From assembly GCA_963823505.1 (NCBI GenBank), contig CAWGLY010000005.1, positions 1,240,001 to 1,304,000 of the forward strand: a DNA stretch of 64,000 nucleotides, given 5' to 3'. The notes under the pieces were generated by a model. That model worked only from the letters and a program-made list of their open reading frames with translations, did not search any database and was not told the origin of the DNA. Below, in pieces: positions 8,227-16,035 of the stretch. The position numbers and the translations under genes were made by a program. The DNA is from DATHZQ01 sp963823505 (GTDB lineage Bacteria; Actinomycetota; Acidimicrobiia; Spongiisociales; UBA5794). The number at the start of each line of letters is the position of its first letter. Positions within the stretch are counted from its first letter, which is position 1.

Positions 8227-9119
8227 GGCTTCCTTCCCGAGGTTTGACCGCTGCGGCGGAGAACGATGTGGCGGATCAGATCCGCAACCCAATCCCGGTC
8301 GGTGCGGAGGACAAGATGGTCCGCGCCGGTGCTGCGAATCTGGCGACGGTTGTCCTCACGTTGCAGTGCAGCTGCCTCGGCATACTCGCCGCGCAAAGAC
8401 CCCGATGCCGTGTCGACGAAGCGGCGCCGCCCGGTCTCCGGATCAACCATCGTGATGATGCCGACATCTGGCAGTTCCAGCTCGCGGGGGTCGAGTACCT
8501 CGATGGCGAGCACGTCGTGATGCGATGCGAGGCCGCGCAGGGCCTTGGGCCATGGCCCGCTGTCGAGGAAGTCCGACACCACTGCGACAAATCCCCTGCG
8601 TTTGGCGACCCGCTCTGCGGCGGCGAGCGCGGTGCTCAGATCCGCCGAGCCTGCGTCTCGCTCAACGCTGTGGAACTTGGCCAGGAGTGCCATCAGGTGG
8701 GTCCGACCGGTGCGGGGCCGCATCCAGTCGGTGGTTTCGCCTCCGGCGACCAGCCCGCCAATGCGGTTGCCGCCCCTCGCCACCAGGAAGCCGAGGGCGG
8801 CTGCGGCGGCAAGCGCCGTGTCGCGCTTCTCCTCCCGAGCGGTGCCGAACGACATCGACGCACTCATGTCCACCACCAGCGTCGTCTCCAGCTCGCGGTC
8901 GGCAATCGTGTCGCGCACATGGGGGGCTGCGGTCCGCGCCGTCACGTTCCAGTCGATCCGCCTGACATCGTCGCCCGCCTGATACACGCGTGCCTCACCC
9001 GCATCAAAGCCGTGCCCCGGAAGCAGACCTCGATAGTCCCCCTGGAGGATCCCATCGAGTCTTCTGAGGACCGTGAGCTCCAGGCTGCGCAGAGCAGCTT
9101 GGCGCCGAGTGTCGATCAT
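8223..9119 (-). CDS. DUF58 domain protein of MoxR cluster
   Basis: A 298-residue protein with the DUF58 signature RVYQAGDDVRRIDWNVTAR and a following VWA-like segment TTLVVDMSASMSFG. DUF58 proteins almost always accompany MoxR ATPases, and this gene overlaps moxR upstream (ATGA) and the VWA gene downstream (ATGA). It lacks the long N-terminal transmembrane region of many DUF58 proteins, so it is probably cytoplasmic or peripheral. Function beyond partnership with MoxR is not established. Confidence 0.93.
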   Translation of the reverse strand: MIDTRRQAALRSLELTVLRRLDGILQGDYRGLLPGHGFDAGEARVYQAGDDVRRIDWNVTARTAAPHVRDTIADRELETTLVVDMSASMSFGTAREEKRDTALAAAAALGFLVARGGNRIGGLVAGGETTDWMRPRTGRTHLMALLAKFHSVERDAGSADLSTALAAAERVAKRRGFVAVVSDFLDSGPWPKALRGLASHHDVLAIEVLDPRELELPDVGIITMVDPETGRRRFVDTASGSLRGEYAEAAALQREDNRRQIRSTGADHLVLRTDRDWVADLIRHIVLRRSGQTSGRKP

Positions 9120-10378
9120 GGCGTTTCGTGGGTTTCGGTCGCGGCTACTTCTTCGGGCCCGGCGGCGACAGGCTGCTCGAGGGTGTCGGTGATCTCCGTC
9201 GCCGTCGCCGCAACCTGAGCCACAGGATCGGCAGGCGCCGCAGACGGCGGCCCGACCTCACCGGCCGGCTCGTCCTCGAGGGGCGGAGCGTCCGGCAGCG
9301 TACCGGCGGTGGGGGCAGCAGGCACCTCGGCCGCCACCGGAGGTGGTGCGGGTGCACGCGTCGGCACCGGGGCTCCCCAGTGAGTGGCAGCGTGGTGCTC
9401 GGAGACGGTGATGCGGGGAGCAGGCAGTTTCGACAGCAACTCGACGAGAACGTCGTCGACGGTGACGCCGTCTGCCAGCGCCTCGTACGACAACACGACT
9501 CGGTGATTCAGCACGTCATACGCAATCTCGTAGACATCCTGCGGGAGGGCGTAGCTGCGTCCCCGCAGCACGGCCATCGCCGACGCACCGCGGATCAGCG
9601 CAATGCTGGCGCGGGGGCTTGCGCCATATTCGAGCAAGCCGTCGAGTTGGCCCATGCCAACGTCCGTCGGACGGCGTGTCGCCGTGACGATCCGCAGCGC
9701 ATAATCCACGACCTTCTGGTCGATGAAGATCTGACTCGTCGCCTGCTGCATCGCGATCACGTCGGCTGGATCGAGAATGGCGTCGGCCGTCGAGGAGAGG
9801 ACGTCCATACGCCGGACGATCTCGCGCTCTTCGTCGATGCTCGGATAGCCAACCGGCACCCGCATCATGAAACGATCGCGCTGCGCCTCAGGTAGGGGAT
9901 AGACGCCTTCGGATTCGATCGGGTTCTGTGTTGCCATGACCAGGAATGGCGACGGAGCTTCGAAGGTGCGATCACCGATCGTCACCTGATGCTCCGCCAT
10001 CACCTCGAGCATGGCGGCTTGCACCTTGGCCGGGGCACGGTTGATCTCATCTGCCAGCACGAAGTTCGCCAGTACGGGGCCCGGCTCCACGTCGAAACGC
10101 TCCTGGGAGGCGAGGTAGATACGGGTACCTGTGATGTCACTGGGCAGCAGGTCCGGCGTGAACTGGATGCGGGAGAACCGGCCGCCGAGGACGCGGGCCA
10201 TCGTCGACAGCGTCAGCGTCTTGCCGAGGCCGGGAACGCCCTCGAGGAGGCAGTGACCTCCGGCCAGCAGGGCCACCATGAGCCGTTCGAGCACCCGATC
10301 CTGGCCGACAACCACCCGGCGCATCTCGAACATTGCCTGTTCGAGCTGTGCTGAGCGCTTTGCGAGTTCGTCGATCAT
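9116..10378 (-). CDS. moxR: MoxR-family AAA+ ATPase
   Basis: A 420-residue AAA+ ATPase. Walker A GVPGLGKT near residue 50, Walker B LADEINRAP near 113, sensor 1 ATQNP near 155, and the MoxR pattern QFTPDLLPSDITG are all present. The first ~310 residues are a normal MoxR; the last ~100 are a Pro/Ala-rich low-complexity tail that is not part of the family. Its ATG shares one base with the HtrA stop (TGATG), and GGAAGG lies just upstream. It probably remodels a partner using the DUF58/VWA proteins as adaptors, possibly together with the membrane protease encoded first in the operon. Confidence 0.93.
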   Translation of the reverse strand: MIDELAKRSAQLEQAMFEMRRVVVGQDRVLERLMVALLAGGHCLLEGVPGLGKTLTLSTMARVLGGRFSRIQFTPDLLPSDITGTRIYLASQERFDVEPGPVLANFVLADEINRAPAKVQAAMLEVMAEHQVTIGDRTFEAPSPFLVMATQNPIESEGVYPLPEAQRDRFMMRVPVGYPSIDEEREIVRRMDVLSSTADAILDPADVIAMQQATSQIFIDQKVVDYALRIVTATRRPTDVGMGQLDGLLEYGASPRASIALIRGASAMAVLRGRSYALPQDVYEIAYDVLNHRVVLSYEALADGVTVDDVLVELLSKLPAPRITVSEHHAATHWGAPVPTRAPAPPPVAAEVPAAPTAGTLPDAPPLEDEPAGEVGPPSAAPADPVAQVAATATEITDTLEQPVAAGPEEVAATETHETP

Positions 10379-11709
10379 CAACCTTCCCCTTGAAACAAGT
10401 CGAATAGGTCATTGAGCGAGCCGTCGCCGTTCTCGCCGAGCAGCATCTGCAGGAGGAGGTCCATCATCTCCGGCGTGAGGAAGTCCTCCGCACCGCCGCC
10501 GAGGTTGGGATCGGCGAACTGGTCGAGCAACCCCTCGAGGTCGCCGCCACTGAGCAGGTCGTCGAGCAGCTGGTTGAGATCACCGTCACCCAACAAGCCG
10601 TCCAAATCGCCATTGCCGCCCAGCAGGTCGTCGAGCAGCTGATTGAGATCACCGTCACCCAACAAGCCGTCCAAGCCACCGCCGCCGAGCAGCTCGTCGA
10701 GCAGTCCGCCGAGCTCAGGCGGGACCAGGCCTGGGGTGTCGAATAGCCCACCGACACCGGGGTCGAGGGAGTCAGGCTGCGGGTTGGAGCCGGTGAACCC
10801 CGAGGCGATCTCGACGGCCTTGTCGATACCGACCGCAAAGCCGAGTCCGTCACTGCCGCCCGATGCGGATGCGATGGCGACGTTCACTCCAATGACCCGG
10901 CCCTGGCGGTCCGCAAGCGGCCCCCCCGAGTTGCCCTGGTTGATGGGGGCGTCGGTTTGAATGAGTCCGTCGAGCAGGGTCCCGCCGACCCGCAGCTCGC
11001 GGTCGACGGCAGAGACCACGCCGGACGTCACCGATTGCTCGAAACCGAGCGGGCTGCCGATGGCCACGGCGAGCTGCCCCACCTGGGGCGTTTCGCCGAG
11101 GGCGAGGACGGCCGGCGGCACATCGCTGTCAATAGCCACGACGGCTATGTCGGCGACCGGATCACCGCCAAGAACGGTACCGGTGAGCTGTTGCCCGTCG
11201 GAGGTACGGATGGTGACTTCATCGGCGCCGGCAACAACGTGAGCCGCCGTCAATACCCGGCCGTCCTGATAGACGAAACCAGAGCCGATTTCCCCGAAGG
11301 CACCCGCACGTTCGATCTGCACCACGGAGGGGAGGAGCTCGACGGCGACTGCGGCCACTGGCTCATCCACGTTGTCCAGGACGCCCGTATCGGCGATGAG
11401 GGCGTCCACCTGAGCGTCGTCGGACCAGGGAGACCACGCAAACACGATCGCTATGAGCCCGATCACCGCAGCAACGCCGACCACCCATCCCCATACACCA
11501 CGATCGCTTTCGGCAGGTGCGTCGGGGGAGTGCGGCGGCGGGGCAAGCGGTTCGGGTTCGGTGATGGGAAGAGGCACGGTATCGACCGTGGCCGCCGCTT
11601 CCGGAGTCGCCGCTGCGACGGGATCGATCACATCGGACTCCGGGGGTGCGTCGGGCAAATCCCGCCAGGACCTTCCTGTGCTGATGTGTCCGTCTGTGTC
11701 CAAAGTCAT
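10378..11709 (-). CDS. Membrane-anchored HtrA/DegP-like serine protease with repetitive tail
   Basis: A 443-residue S1C protease. A ~70-residue Pro/Ala cytoplasmic region is followed by one membrane helix (~72-92) and a trypsin-like domain with the triad H157 (TAAHVV), D187 (DPVADIAVV) and S261 (GNSGGP). No PDZ domain follows. Instead residues ~310-443 are an Asp/Gly/Leu-rich tail built from 23-residue near-repeats containing GLLGDGDLNQLLDDLL. ATG 11709 has GGAGG nine bases upstream; a GTG at 11757 has no such site. It opens the MoxR-DUF58-VWA operon, so an extracytoplasmic protease is coupled to an AAA+ system. Confidence 0.9.
   Translation of the reverse strand: MTLDTDGHISTGRSWRDLPDAPPESDVIDPVAAATPEAAATVDTVPLPITEPEPLAPPPHSPDAPAESDRGVWGWVVGVAAVIGLIAIVFAWSPWSDDAQVDALIADTGVLDNVDEPVAAVAVELLPSVVQIERAGAFGEIGSGFVYQDGRVLTAAHVVAGADEVTIRTSDGQQLTGTVLGGDPVADIAVVAIDSDVPPAVLALGETPQVGQLAVAIGSPLGFEQSVTSGVVSAVDRELRVGGTLLDGLIQTDAPINQGNSGGPLADRQGRVIGVNVAIASASGGSDGLGFAVGIDKAVEIASGFTGSNPQPDSLDPGVGGLFDTPGLVPPELGGLLDELLGGGGLDGLLGDGDLNQLLDDLLGGNGDLDGLLGDGDLNQLLDDLLSGGDLEGLLDQFADPNLGGGAEDFLTPEMMDLLLQMLLGENGDGSLNDLFDLFQGEG
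10555..10692. repeat. Two tandem 69-bp units within the htrA-like gene
   Basis: Positions 10555-10623 and 10624-10692 are near-identical 69-bp units that encode the 23-residue Leu/Asp/Gly repeats of the protease tail. More diverged copies of the same LLD/GLL pattern lie on both sides. The 69-bp period preserves the frame, so copy number could vary without disrupting the gene. Confidence 0.9.
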
Positions 11710-12232
11710 ACGCGCGGCCTCCGCATCGACGTGCTCGTGCACCGTATGCGCCGGCACGTAAAGCCGCCGTTAAGAGCCGCAGCGGGCGGGCGAATCTCTC
11801 TGGGGACGCGTCGCCAAAGCGGCCGCGCGGATAGGGCAACTGTCGTCTCGCCGGACGAAGAGAGACTATCGCTCCGGCCCCGGCATCAGCGGCCGGCTCG
11901 CCACGAGGCTCGCCTATCCGCTGAACCTCTGAGCCTGGATCCACCGATTCATGGAGGCGGTCGCCCGGTAGTTGCACCCGCCACATGTGTTGCGCCATTT
12001 CGACATTCCCCGGGCGTGACGACGGTGATCCAACCGCAGCGTGCACGGGCACCGGCTGCCGGGCGACCCAGCCGATTCGAACGGTGGATTCAGGCTTAGG
12101 AGCCGCGCGGAGAGGGCAAGCTGTCGTCTCGCCGGACAAAGAGATACTGTCCGCTCCTGCCGTTCGGGCGGGCCGCTCAGGCCCCGGCATCAGCGGCCGA
12201 CTCGCCAAGAGGCTCACCTATCCGCTGAGCCT
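11710..12232. other. Gene-poor interval with duplicated block
   Basis: About 520 bp between the start of the protease gene and the end of the sensor kinase gene, both minus strand. I see no convincing coding sequence. It must contain the promoter of the protease operon and the 3' end of the kinase operon, and it holds an imperfect direct duplication (11821-11934 versus 12107-12234) described separately. Confidence 0.7.
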
Positions 12233-12234
12233 CT
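11821..12234. repeat. Imperfect direct duplication of ~115-130 bp
   Basis: The block at 11821-11934 (GCCGCGCGGATAGGGCAACT, then TGTCGTCTCGCCGGAC, CCCCGGCATCAGCGGCCG, CTCGCC, GAGGCTC, CCTATCCGCTGA) recurs at 12107-12234 with a ~14-bp insertion in the second copy. The second copy covers the end of the kinase gene and its hairpin. The spacing between copies is about 285 bp. This may be an old duplication of the operon's 3' region or two copies of a dispersed element. Confidence 0.8.
12208..12234 (-). terminator. Hairpin at end of sensor-kinase operon
   Basis: A perfect 9-bp stem AGAGGCTCA (12208-12216) with TGAGCCTCT (12226-12234) and a 9-base loop. It overlaps the kinase stop codon (12233-12235, minus strand) by two bases, so it is placed to end the response regulator-kinase transcript. 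There is no T-tract, as is common in high-GC actinobacteria. A degraded copy of the same hairpin lies at about 11908-11932. Confidence 0.6.
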
Positions 12235-13465
12235 ATGCCGGCGGTGCAAACGGGTCGAAGAGTGGATGGACACCATCGTCGGTGATCGTGGCCACATCGG
12301 CATCAACGTCGTGCGGGAGCCACAGGACAAAGGCGGCACCGGCGCCTCGCACCGAGCGCACGGTCAGCGCCCCACGGTGGGCGTCGGCGATCTGACGCGC
12401 AATCGCCAGCCCCAGCCCGGAACGGCCTTCCGTCTGAAGGCTGGTGTCGTCGTTGCTCCAGTAGCGCTGGAATACGGCAGCGTGATCGCGGGGATCGATG
12501 CCGGGGCCCTCGTCCTCGACGCCGACCCACGCAAACGAACCGTGAACTCCTGACCCGATTCGCAACGTCGACCCCTGTCGAGTGAGCCTGACGGCATTGT
12601 TGACGAGGTTGGCGACCACTCGCTTGATGGCGCTGCGGTCGCCATCGACAACGGCCCCGTCACCCAGCAGGTCGATGCCGAGAGCCGCGTTTTCGATCGG
12701 GCCCTGATACTCCCCCACAACCTCATGAAGCACCTCGTCGAGGGCAATCGGCTGACGCGCCGACTCGGGTACCTCCGTCCCGGCGAACAGTACGAGGTCG
12801 TCGACGGTGCGAGCCGCCCGATCCACGGACCGCCGTACCACGGCAGCTGTCTCGCGTAGCTCGGCCGCGCCCGCGTCAGGATCCGAGAGCACGACATCGA
12901 GGTTCGTCGCCATCACGGCGAGCGGATTGCGGAGCTCATGTGACGTGTCCTGGATGAACTCGCGCTGCCGATCAACTCCCGCCTCTACACGATCGAGCAT
13001 TGCATCGAACGTGTCGGCAAGCTCGCGCAGCTCGTCGTCGGGGCCGCCGAGGTCGATGCGGCGGGACAGGTCGGTGGCCTGGATCTCTTTGGCGACCCCG
13101 GTGATCCGACCGATGGGGGCAAGCGCTCGATCTGCGATCAGCCAGCCGGCGGCAATCGAAGCAGGGAAGAGCCCGAGAATCGCCCACATCGAAAACCTGC
13201 GAAGGTTCTCCAGGGCGCGCTCGTTGACGGCCTGCTCGAAGCTCACCATCTCGTACTGCTGGGCGAACGTGATGGGATCCGCATCTCGGCGAACGAACGT
13301 GGTGTACAGAATCTGGCGCGAGACGGGCTGATCGTCGAGGGACTGGGACAAGCCATAGTTCACCCCGGCGATCACGAGGAAGGCGAGCCCAAAAACCACC
13401 AGCGAGTGCGTCAACGCCAGCCGGAACCGGATCGAGCGGAAGAACGCCAGCGTGCGTTCGCTCAC
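12233..13465 (-). CDS. Sensor histidine kinase (two-component)
   Basis: A 410-residue membrane kinase: first TM ~15-38, an extracytoplasmic loop to ~90, second TM ~92-110, HAMP domain to ~165, then the H-box DTSHELRNPLAVMATNLD with the phospho-accepting His near 177, N-box VANLVNNAVRLT near 290, and G-boxes EDEGPGID and GRSGLGLAIA. It starts with GTG overlapping the response-regulator stop (GTGA), so the two are translated together. The signal sensed by the ~50-residue outer loop is unknown. Confidence 0.95.
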   Translation of the reverse strand: MSERTLAFFRSIRFRLALTHSLVVFGLAFLVIAGVNYGLSQSLDDQPVSRQILYTTFVRRDADPITFAQQYEMVSFEQAVNERALENLRRFSMWAILGLFPASIAAGWLIADRALAPIGRITGVAKEIQATDLSRRIDLGGPDDELRELADTFDAMLDRVEAGVDRQREFIQDTSHELRNPLAVMATNLDVVLSDPDAGAAELRETAAVVRRSVDRAARTVDDLVLFAGTEVPESARQPIALDEVLHEVVGEYQGPIENAALGIDLLGDGAVVDGDRSAIKRVVANLVNNAVRLTRQGSTLRIGSGVHGSFAWVGVEDEGPGIDPRDHAAVFQRYWSNDDTSLQTEGRSGLGLAIARQIADAHRGALTVRSVRGAGAAFVLWLPHDVDADVATITDDGVHPLFDPFAPPA

Positions 13466-14148
13466 GGTGACTCGACCAGGCGGTACCCGGCGCCGACGAC
13501 CGTGCCGATCGCATCTTCTGCACCGGTCTCGCGGAGCTTGCGGCGCAGATTGCTGACGGTCACCCGCACGGTGTTGGTGAACGGGTCGGCGTGCTCATCC
13601 CAAACGTGCTCCAGGAGCCGTTCTGCGGAGAGGACTTCGCCGGCGTGGAGCATGAAGTACCGCAGCAGCGCAAACTCCTTGGCGGTGAGGTCCATCGCCT
13701 GATTCCGATACCACGCCTCTCGTTTGGCGGCATCGAGCGCCAGGTCACCGACTTCCAGTCGGGCACCCCGCGAGGCCACGTCACGCCGCGCCAGAGCACG
13801 CAGCCGTGCCAGCAGCTCGGGAAACGCAAACGGCTTCACGAGATAGTCATCCGCGCCGTCGTCAAGCCCGCCGACGCGGTCTTCGAGCGAATCGCGCGCG
13901 GTCAACATGAGCACGCGCGGTTCGCTGCCGTCCAGGACTTCGCCGTTGCGGACCCGGCGACACACTTCGCGGCCGTCCATGTCCGGGAGATTCAGGTCCA
14001 GGCACACCAAGTCGTATGCGCTGACGGCGAGCTTGTCCACCGCGTCGGCGCCGTCGGGCGCAAGGTCAACGGCATATCCCTCGCGCCGCAAGCCCACCGC
14101 AATCGCTTGCGCGAGATCAGGCTCGTCCTCAACCACGAGAATCCGCAT
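13462..14148 (-). CDS. OmpR/PhoB-family response regulator
   Basis: A 228-residue regulator. The receiver domain starts MRILVVEDEPDLAQA, with the acidic pair at residues 8-9, the phospho-acceptor aspartate in VCLDLNLPDMDG near 51, and the lysine in DDYLVKPF near 102. A winged-helix Trans_reg_C domain follows (LTAKEFALLRYFM; VRVTVSNLRRKL). ATG 14148 has GGAGG eight bases upstream and begins exactly at family homology. It is first in a two-gene operon with the kinase. Targets are unknown; the divergent neighbour is the nuclease lipoprotein. Confidence 0.96.
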   Translation of the reverse strand: MRILVVEDEPDLAQAIAVGLRREGYAVDLAPDGADAVDKLAVSAYDLVCLDLNLPDMDGREVCRRVRNGEVLDGSEPRVLMLTARDSLEDRVGGLDDGADDYLVKPFAFPELLARLRALARRDVASRGARLEVGDLALDAAKREAWYRNQAMDLTAKEFALLRYFMLHAGEVLSAERLLEHVWDEHADPFTNTVRVTVSNLRRKLRETGAEDAIGTVVGAGYRLVESP

Positions 14149-14234
14149 TGCGCCTCCGAGACCTTCTGAATGTGGTTCTGCAAGGGTAAAGCGATCGGGG
14201 CCCTTTCCCGCCACTGCGGCACTAGCGTCTCCGC

Positions 14235-15149
14235 ATGCGCCCCTTCTCCGTCACCTTGCTGGCCTGTGTGCTCGTCCTCGCTGCGTGCTCAACGTCGTCC
14301 GGCGACGGTTCGAGCAGCAGCATCGCCTCGGGTCCGAGCACAACCGGCGGCGGCACGGAAGCACCACCGGCTGCATCGGCACCGTCGAATACGACGACGC
14401 CGCCTCCGCCGGGCGAGACCGTTGCCGTCGATGCAGTCCTCGACGGAGACTCGCTCGCCGTGATCCGCAACGGCCGGCGCACCGAGGTCCGATTGGCCGG
14501 CATCAACACCCCCGAGCGCGACGAGTGCTTCGGCGACCAGGCCAGAGAGCTGTTGCAGTCGGTCGTCACCGACGAGGTGATCCTGGTCCCGGTCGAGGGA
14601 GAAGATGACGAAGACCAGTTCGGCCGGCTACTGCGGGACGTGTGGGTCGGCGGCACATGGATCAACGCAATGATGGTCGAGCAGGGAGCTGCGATCGCAC
14701 TCCAAACCGGGACGCCGAACGAGCCCCGGCTGCTCGCCGCTGAAGATGCGGCATGGCGCGATGGCCGCGGGCTTTGGGGCTCAGCCGTGTGTGGTGACAT
14801 CGTCGAAGGTGTGCAGATCACCGACGTTCGCTACGACCCACCCGGCCGCGATTTCGAGAACACCGACGAGGAGTACGTCGTCGTGGAGAACCGCGGAACC
14901 AAGGCGGTGACGATGAGCAGCTGGATATTGCGCGACGAGTCGTCCACCCACCGGTTCCGTTTCGCCGATGGCTTTGCGCTGCAACCCGGAGCGGCCGTAC
15001 GGATACGTACCGGCTGCGGCACGAGCGACACCCGGGATCTCTATTGGTGCGCCGACGATGCGGTCTGGTCGAACGGCGGCGATTCGGTGATCCTCCAGAC
15101 GCCAGGCGGGACCGTCGTCGACCGCTGGAAATACCAAGGCGACTTCTAG
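14235..15149 (+). CDS. Secreted thermonuclease-LTD fusion lipoprotein
   Basis: A 304-residue protein: lipoprotein signal peptide with lipobox LAAC (Cys ~18), a Ser/Thr/Pro linker to ~60, then a staphylococcal-nuclease-like domain (DAVLDGDSLAV, VRLAGINTPERDE, FGRLLRDVWVGG carrying the expected Arg/Glu/Arg catalytic set), and a C-terminal lamin-tail domain (~195-304; EEYVVVENRG, WILRDESSTHRFRF, GDSVILQ). It would be an extracellular, membrane-anchored nuclease, with the Ig-like LTD domain perhaps binding nucleic acid or the cell surface. It is a single gene, divergent from the two-component pair. Confidence 0.9.
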   Translation: MRPFSVTLLACVLVLAACSTSSGDGSSSSIASGPSTTGGGTEAPPAASAPSNTTTPPPPGETVAVDAVLDGDSLAVIRNGRRTEVRLAGINTPERDECFGDQARELLQSVVTDEVILVPVEGEDDEDQFGRLLRDVWVGGTWINAMMVEQGAAIALQTGTPNEPRLLAAEDAAWRDGRGLWGSAVCGDIVEGVQITDVRYDPPGRDFENTDEEYVVVENRGTKAVTMSSWILRDESSTHRFRFADGFALQPGAAVRIRTGCGTSDTRDLYWCADDAVWSNGGDSVILQTPGGTVVDRWKYQGDF

Positions 15150-15167
15150 CAACGATCGCCGCCCTTC

Positions 15168-15203
15168 CCCTCCCCTTGCGGGAGGCGCCGGAGGCGGGGA
15201 GGG
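15168..15203. terminator. Bidirectional hairpin between convergent genes
   Basis: CCCTCCCC (15168-15175) pairs with GGGGAGGG (15196-15203) across a 20-base GC-rich loop. It lies between the ends of the nuclease gene (plus) and the SDR gene (minus), as expected of a shared terminator. No T-run is present. Confidence 0.55.
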
Positions 15204-15243
15204 TCGCGACGTGACACCACCCACCATTGCCCCTGGCGATCGT

Positions 15244-15999
15244 TCACATCGCGGTGAATCCGGCGTCGACTATGAGGCCGTGGCCGGTGACGTAGGAGGC
15301 TTCGTCGCTCACCAGGAACAGCGCCGCCTCAGCGACCTCGGCGGGGAGACCCTGCCGGCGCATCGGGATGAACGTGTCGACCATGGCGGCGTGTGCGTCG
15401 CGGTCGTCGATCAGTGGGTCGTTGAACGGGGTGTCGATCCAACCTGGGCACACACAATTGACCCTGATCCCTTCTCCGGCAAGGTCGAGCGCCAGCGCCT
15501 TGGCCAGCATCAGGACGCCGCCCTTCGATGCGACGTAGGCGGCGTCGTTCTGTTCGGCCACCAGGGATGCGGTCGACCCGGTGAGCAGAATGGCACCGCC
15601 GCCCGACGCCCTGATCGCAGGGATGGCGTACTTGGCCGTGAGGAAGCCGCCGGTGAGATTGACGTCGAGATGCGTCTGCCACGTGTCGAGCGGCATGTCT
15701 TCGACCGTGCCGGCGATCAAGACGCCCGCATTGCTGAACAGGATGTGCAGACCGCCGAACCGGGCAACGGTTGTGGTGACCATCGCAGCGACAGAGTCCG
15801 GATCCGTCACATCGACGGGAAGAGCAACCGCCGAGCCCCCCGCCGCTCTGATGCGCTCGGCCGTCTCCTCGGCTGCCTCGGTGCGGATGTCGGCAACCAC
15901 CACGTTGGCGCCTTCTCCGGCGAAGCGATGCGCCGAGGCGGCACCTATCCCCGAGGCGGCGCCGGTGATGATGGCCACTTTGGCGTCGAGTCGTCCCAT
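15244..15999 (-). CDS. Short-chain dehydrogenase/reductase
   Basis: A 251-residue classical SDR. The NAD(P)-binding GAASGIGA starts near residue 13, ADIR at ~37 (an Asp after beta-2, favouring NAD over NADP), NAG at ~90, the catalytic serine in LTGSTAS, and the YVASK pair (Tyr ~154, Lys ~158). The C-terminus YVTGHGLIVDAGFTAM is typical. The substrate is not predictable. It is alone on the minus strand, downstream of the amidase pair by only 36 bp, so it may be the last gene of that transcript. Confidence 0.92.
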   Translation of the reverse strand: MGRLDAKVAIITGAASGIGAASAHRFAGEGANVVVADIRTEAAEETAERIRAAGGSAVALPVDVTDPDSVAAMVTTTVARFGGLHILFSNAGVLIAGTVEDMPLDTWQTHLDVNLTGGFLTAKYAIPAIRASGGGAILLTGSTASLVAEQNDAAYVASKGGVLMLAKALALDLAGEGIRVNCVCPGWIDTPFNDPLIDDRDAHAAMVDTFIPMRRQGLPAEVAEAALFLVSDEASYVTGHGLIVDAGFTAM

Positions 16000-16035
16000 T
16001 TCGCTCCTCGCTGCGCCGGTGGCGCGTCGTACCGA

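Noticed and set aside
10555..10692. Repeat pair considered as CRISPR
   Set aside because: Two copies only, in frame inside a coding region, and no spacers or cas genes.
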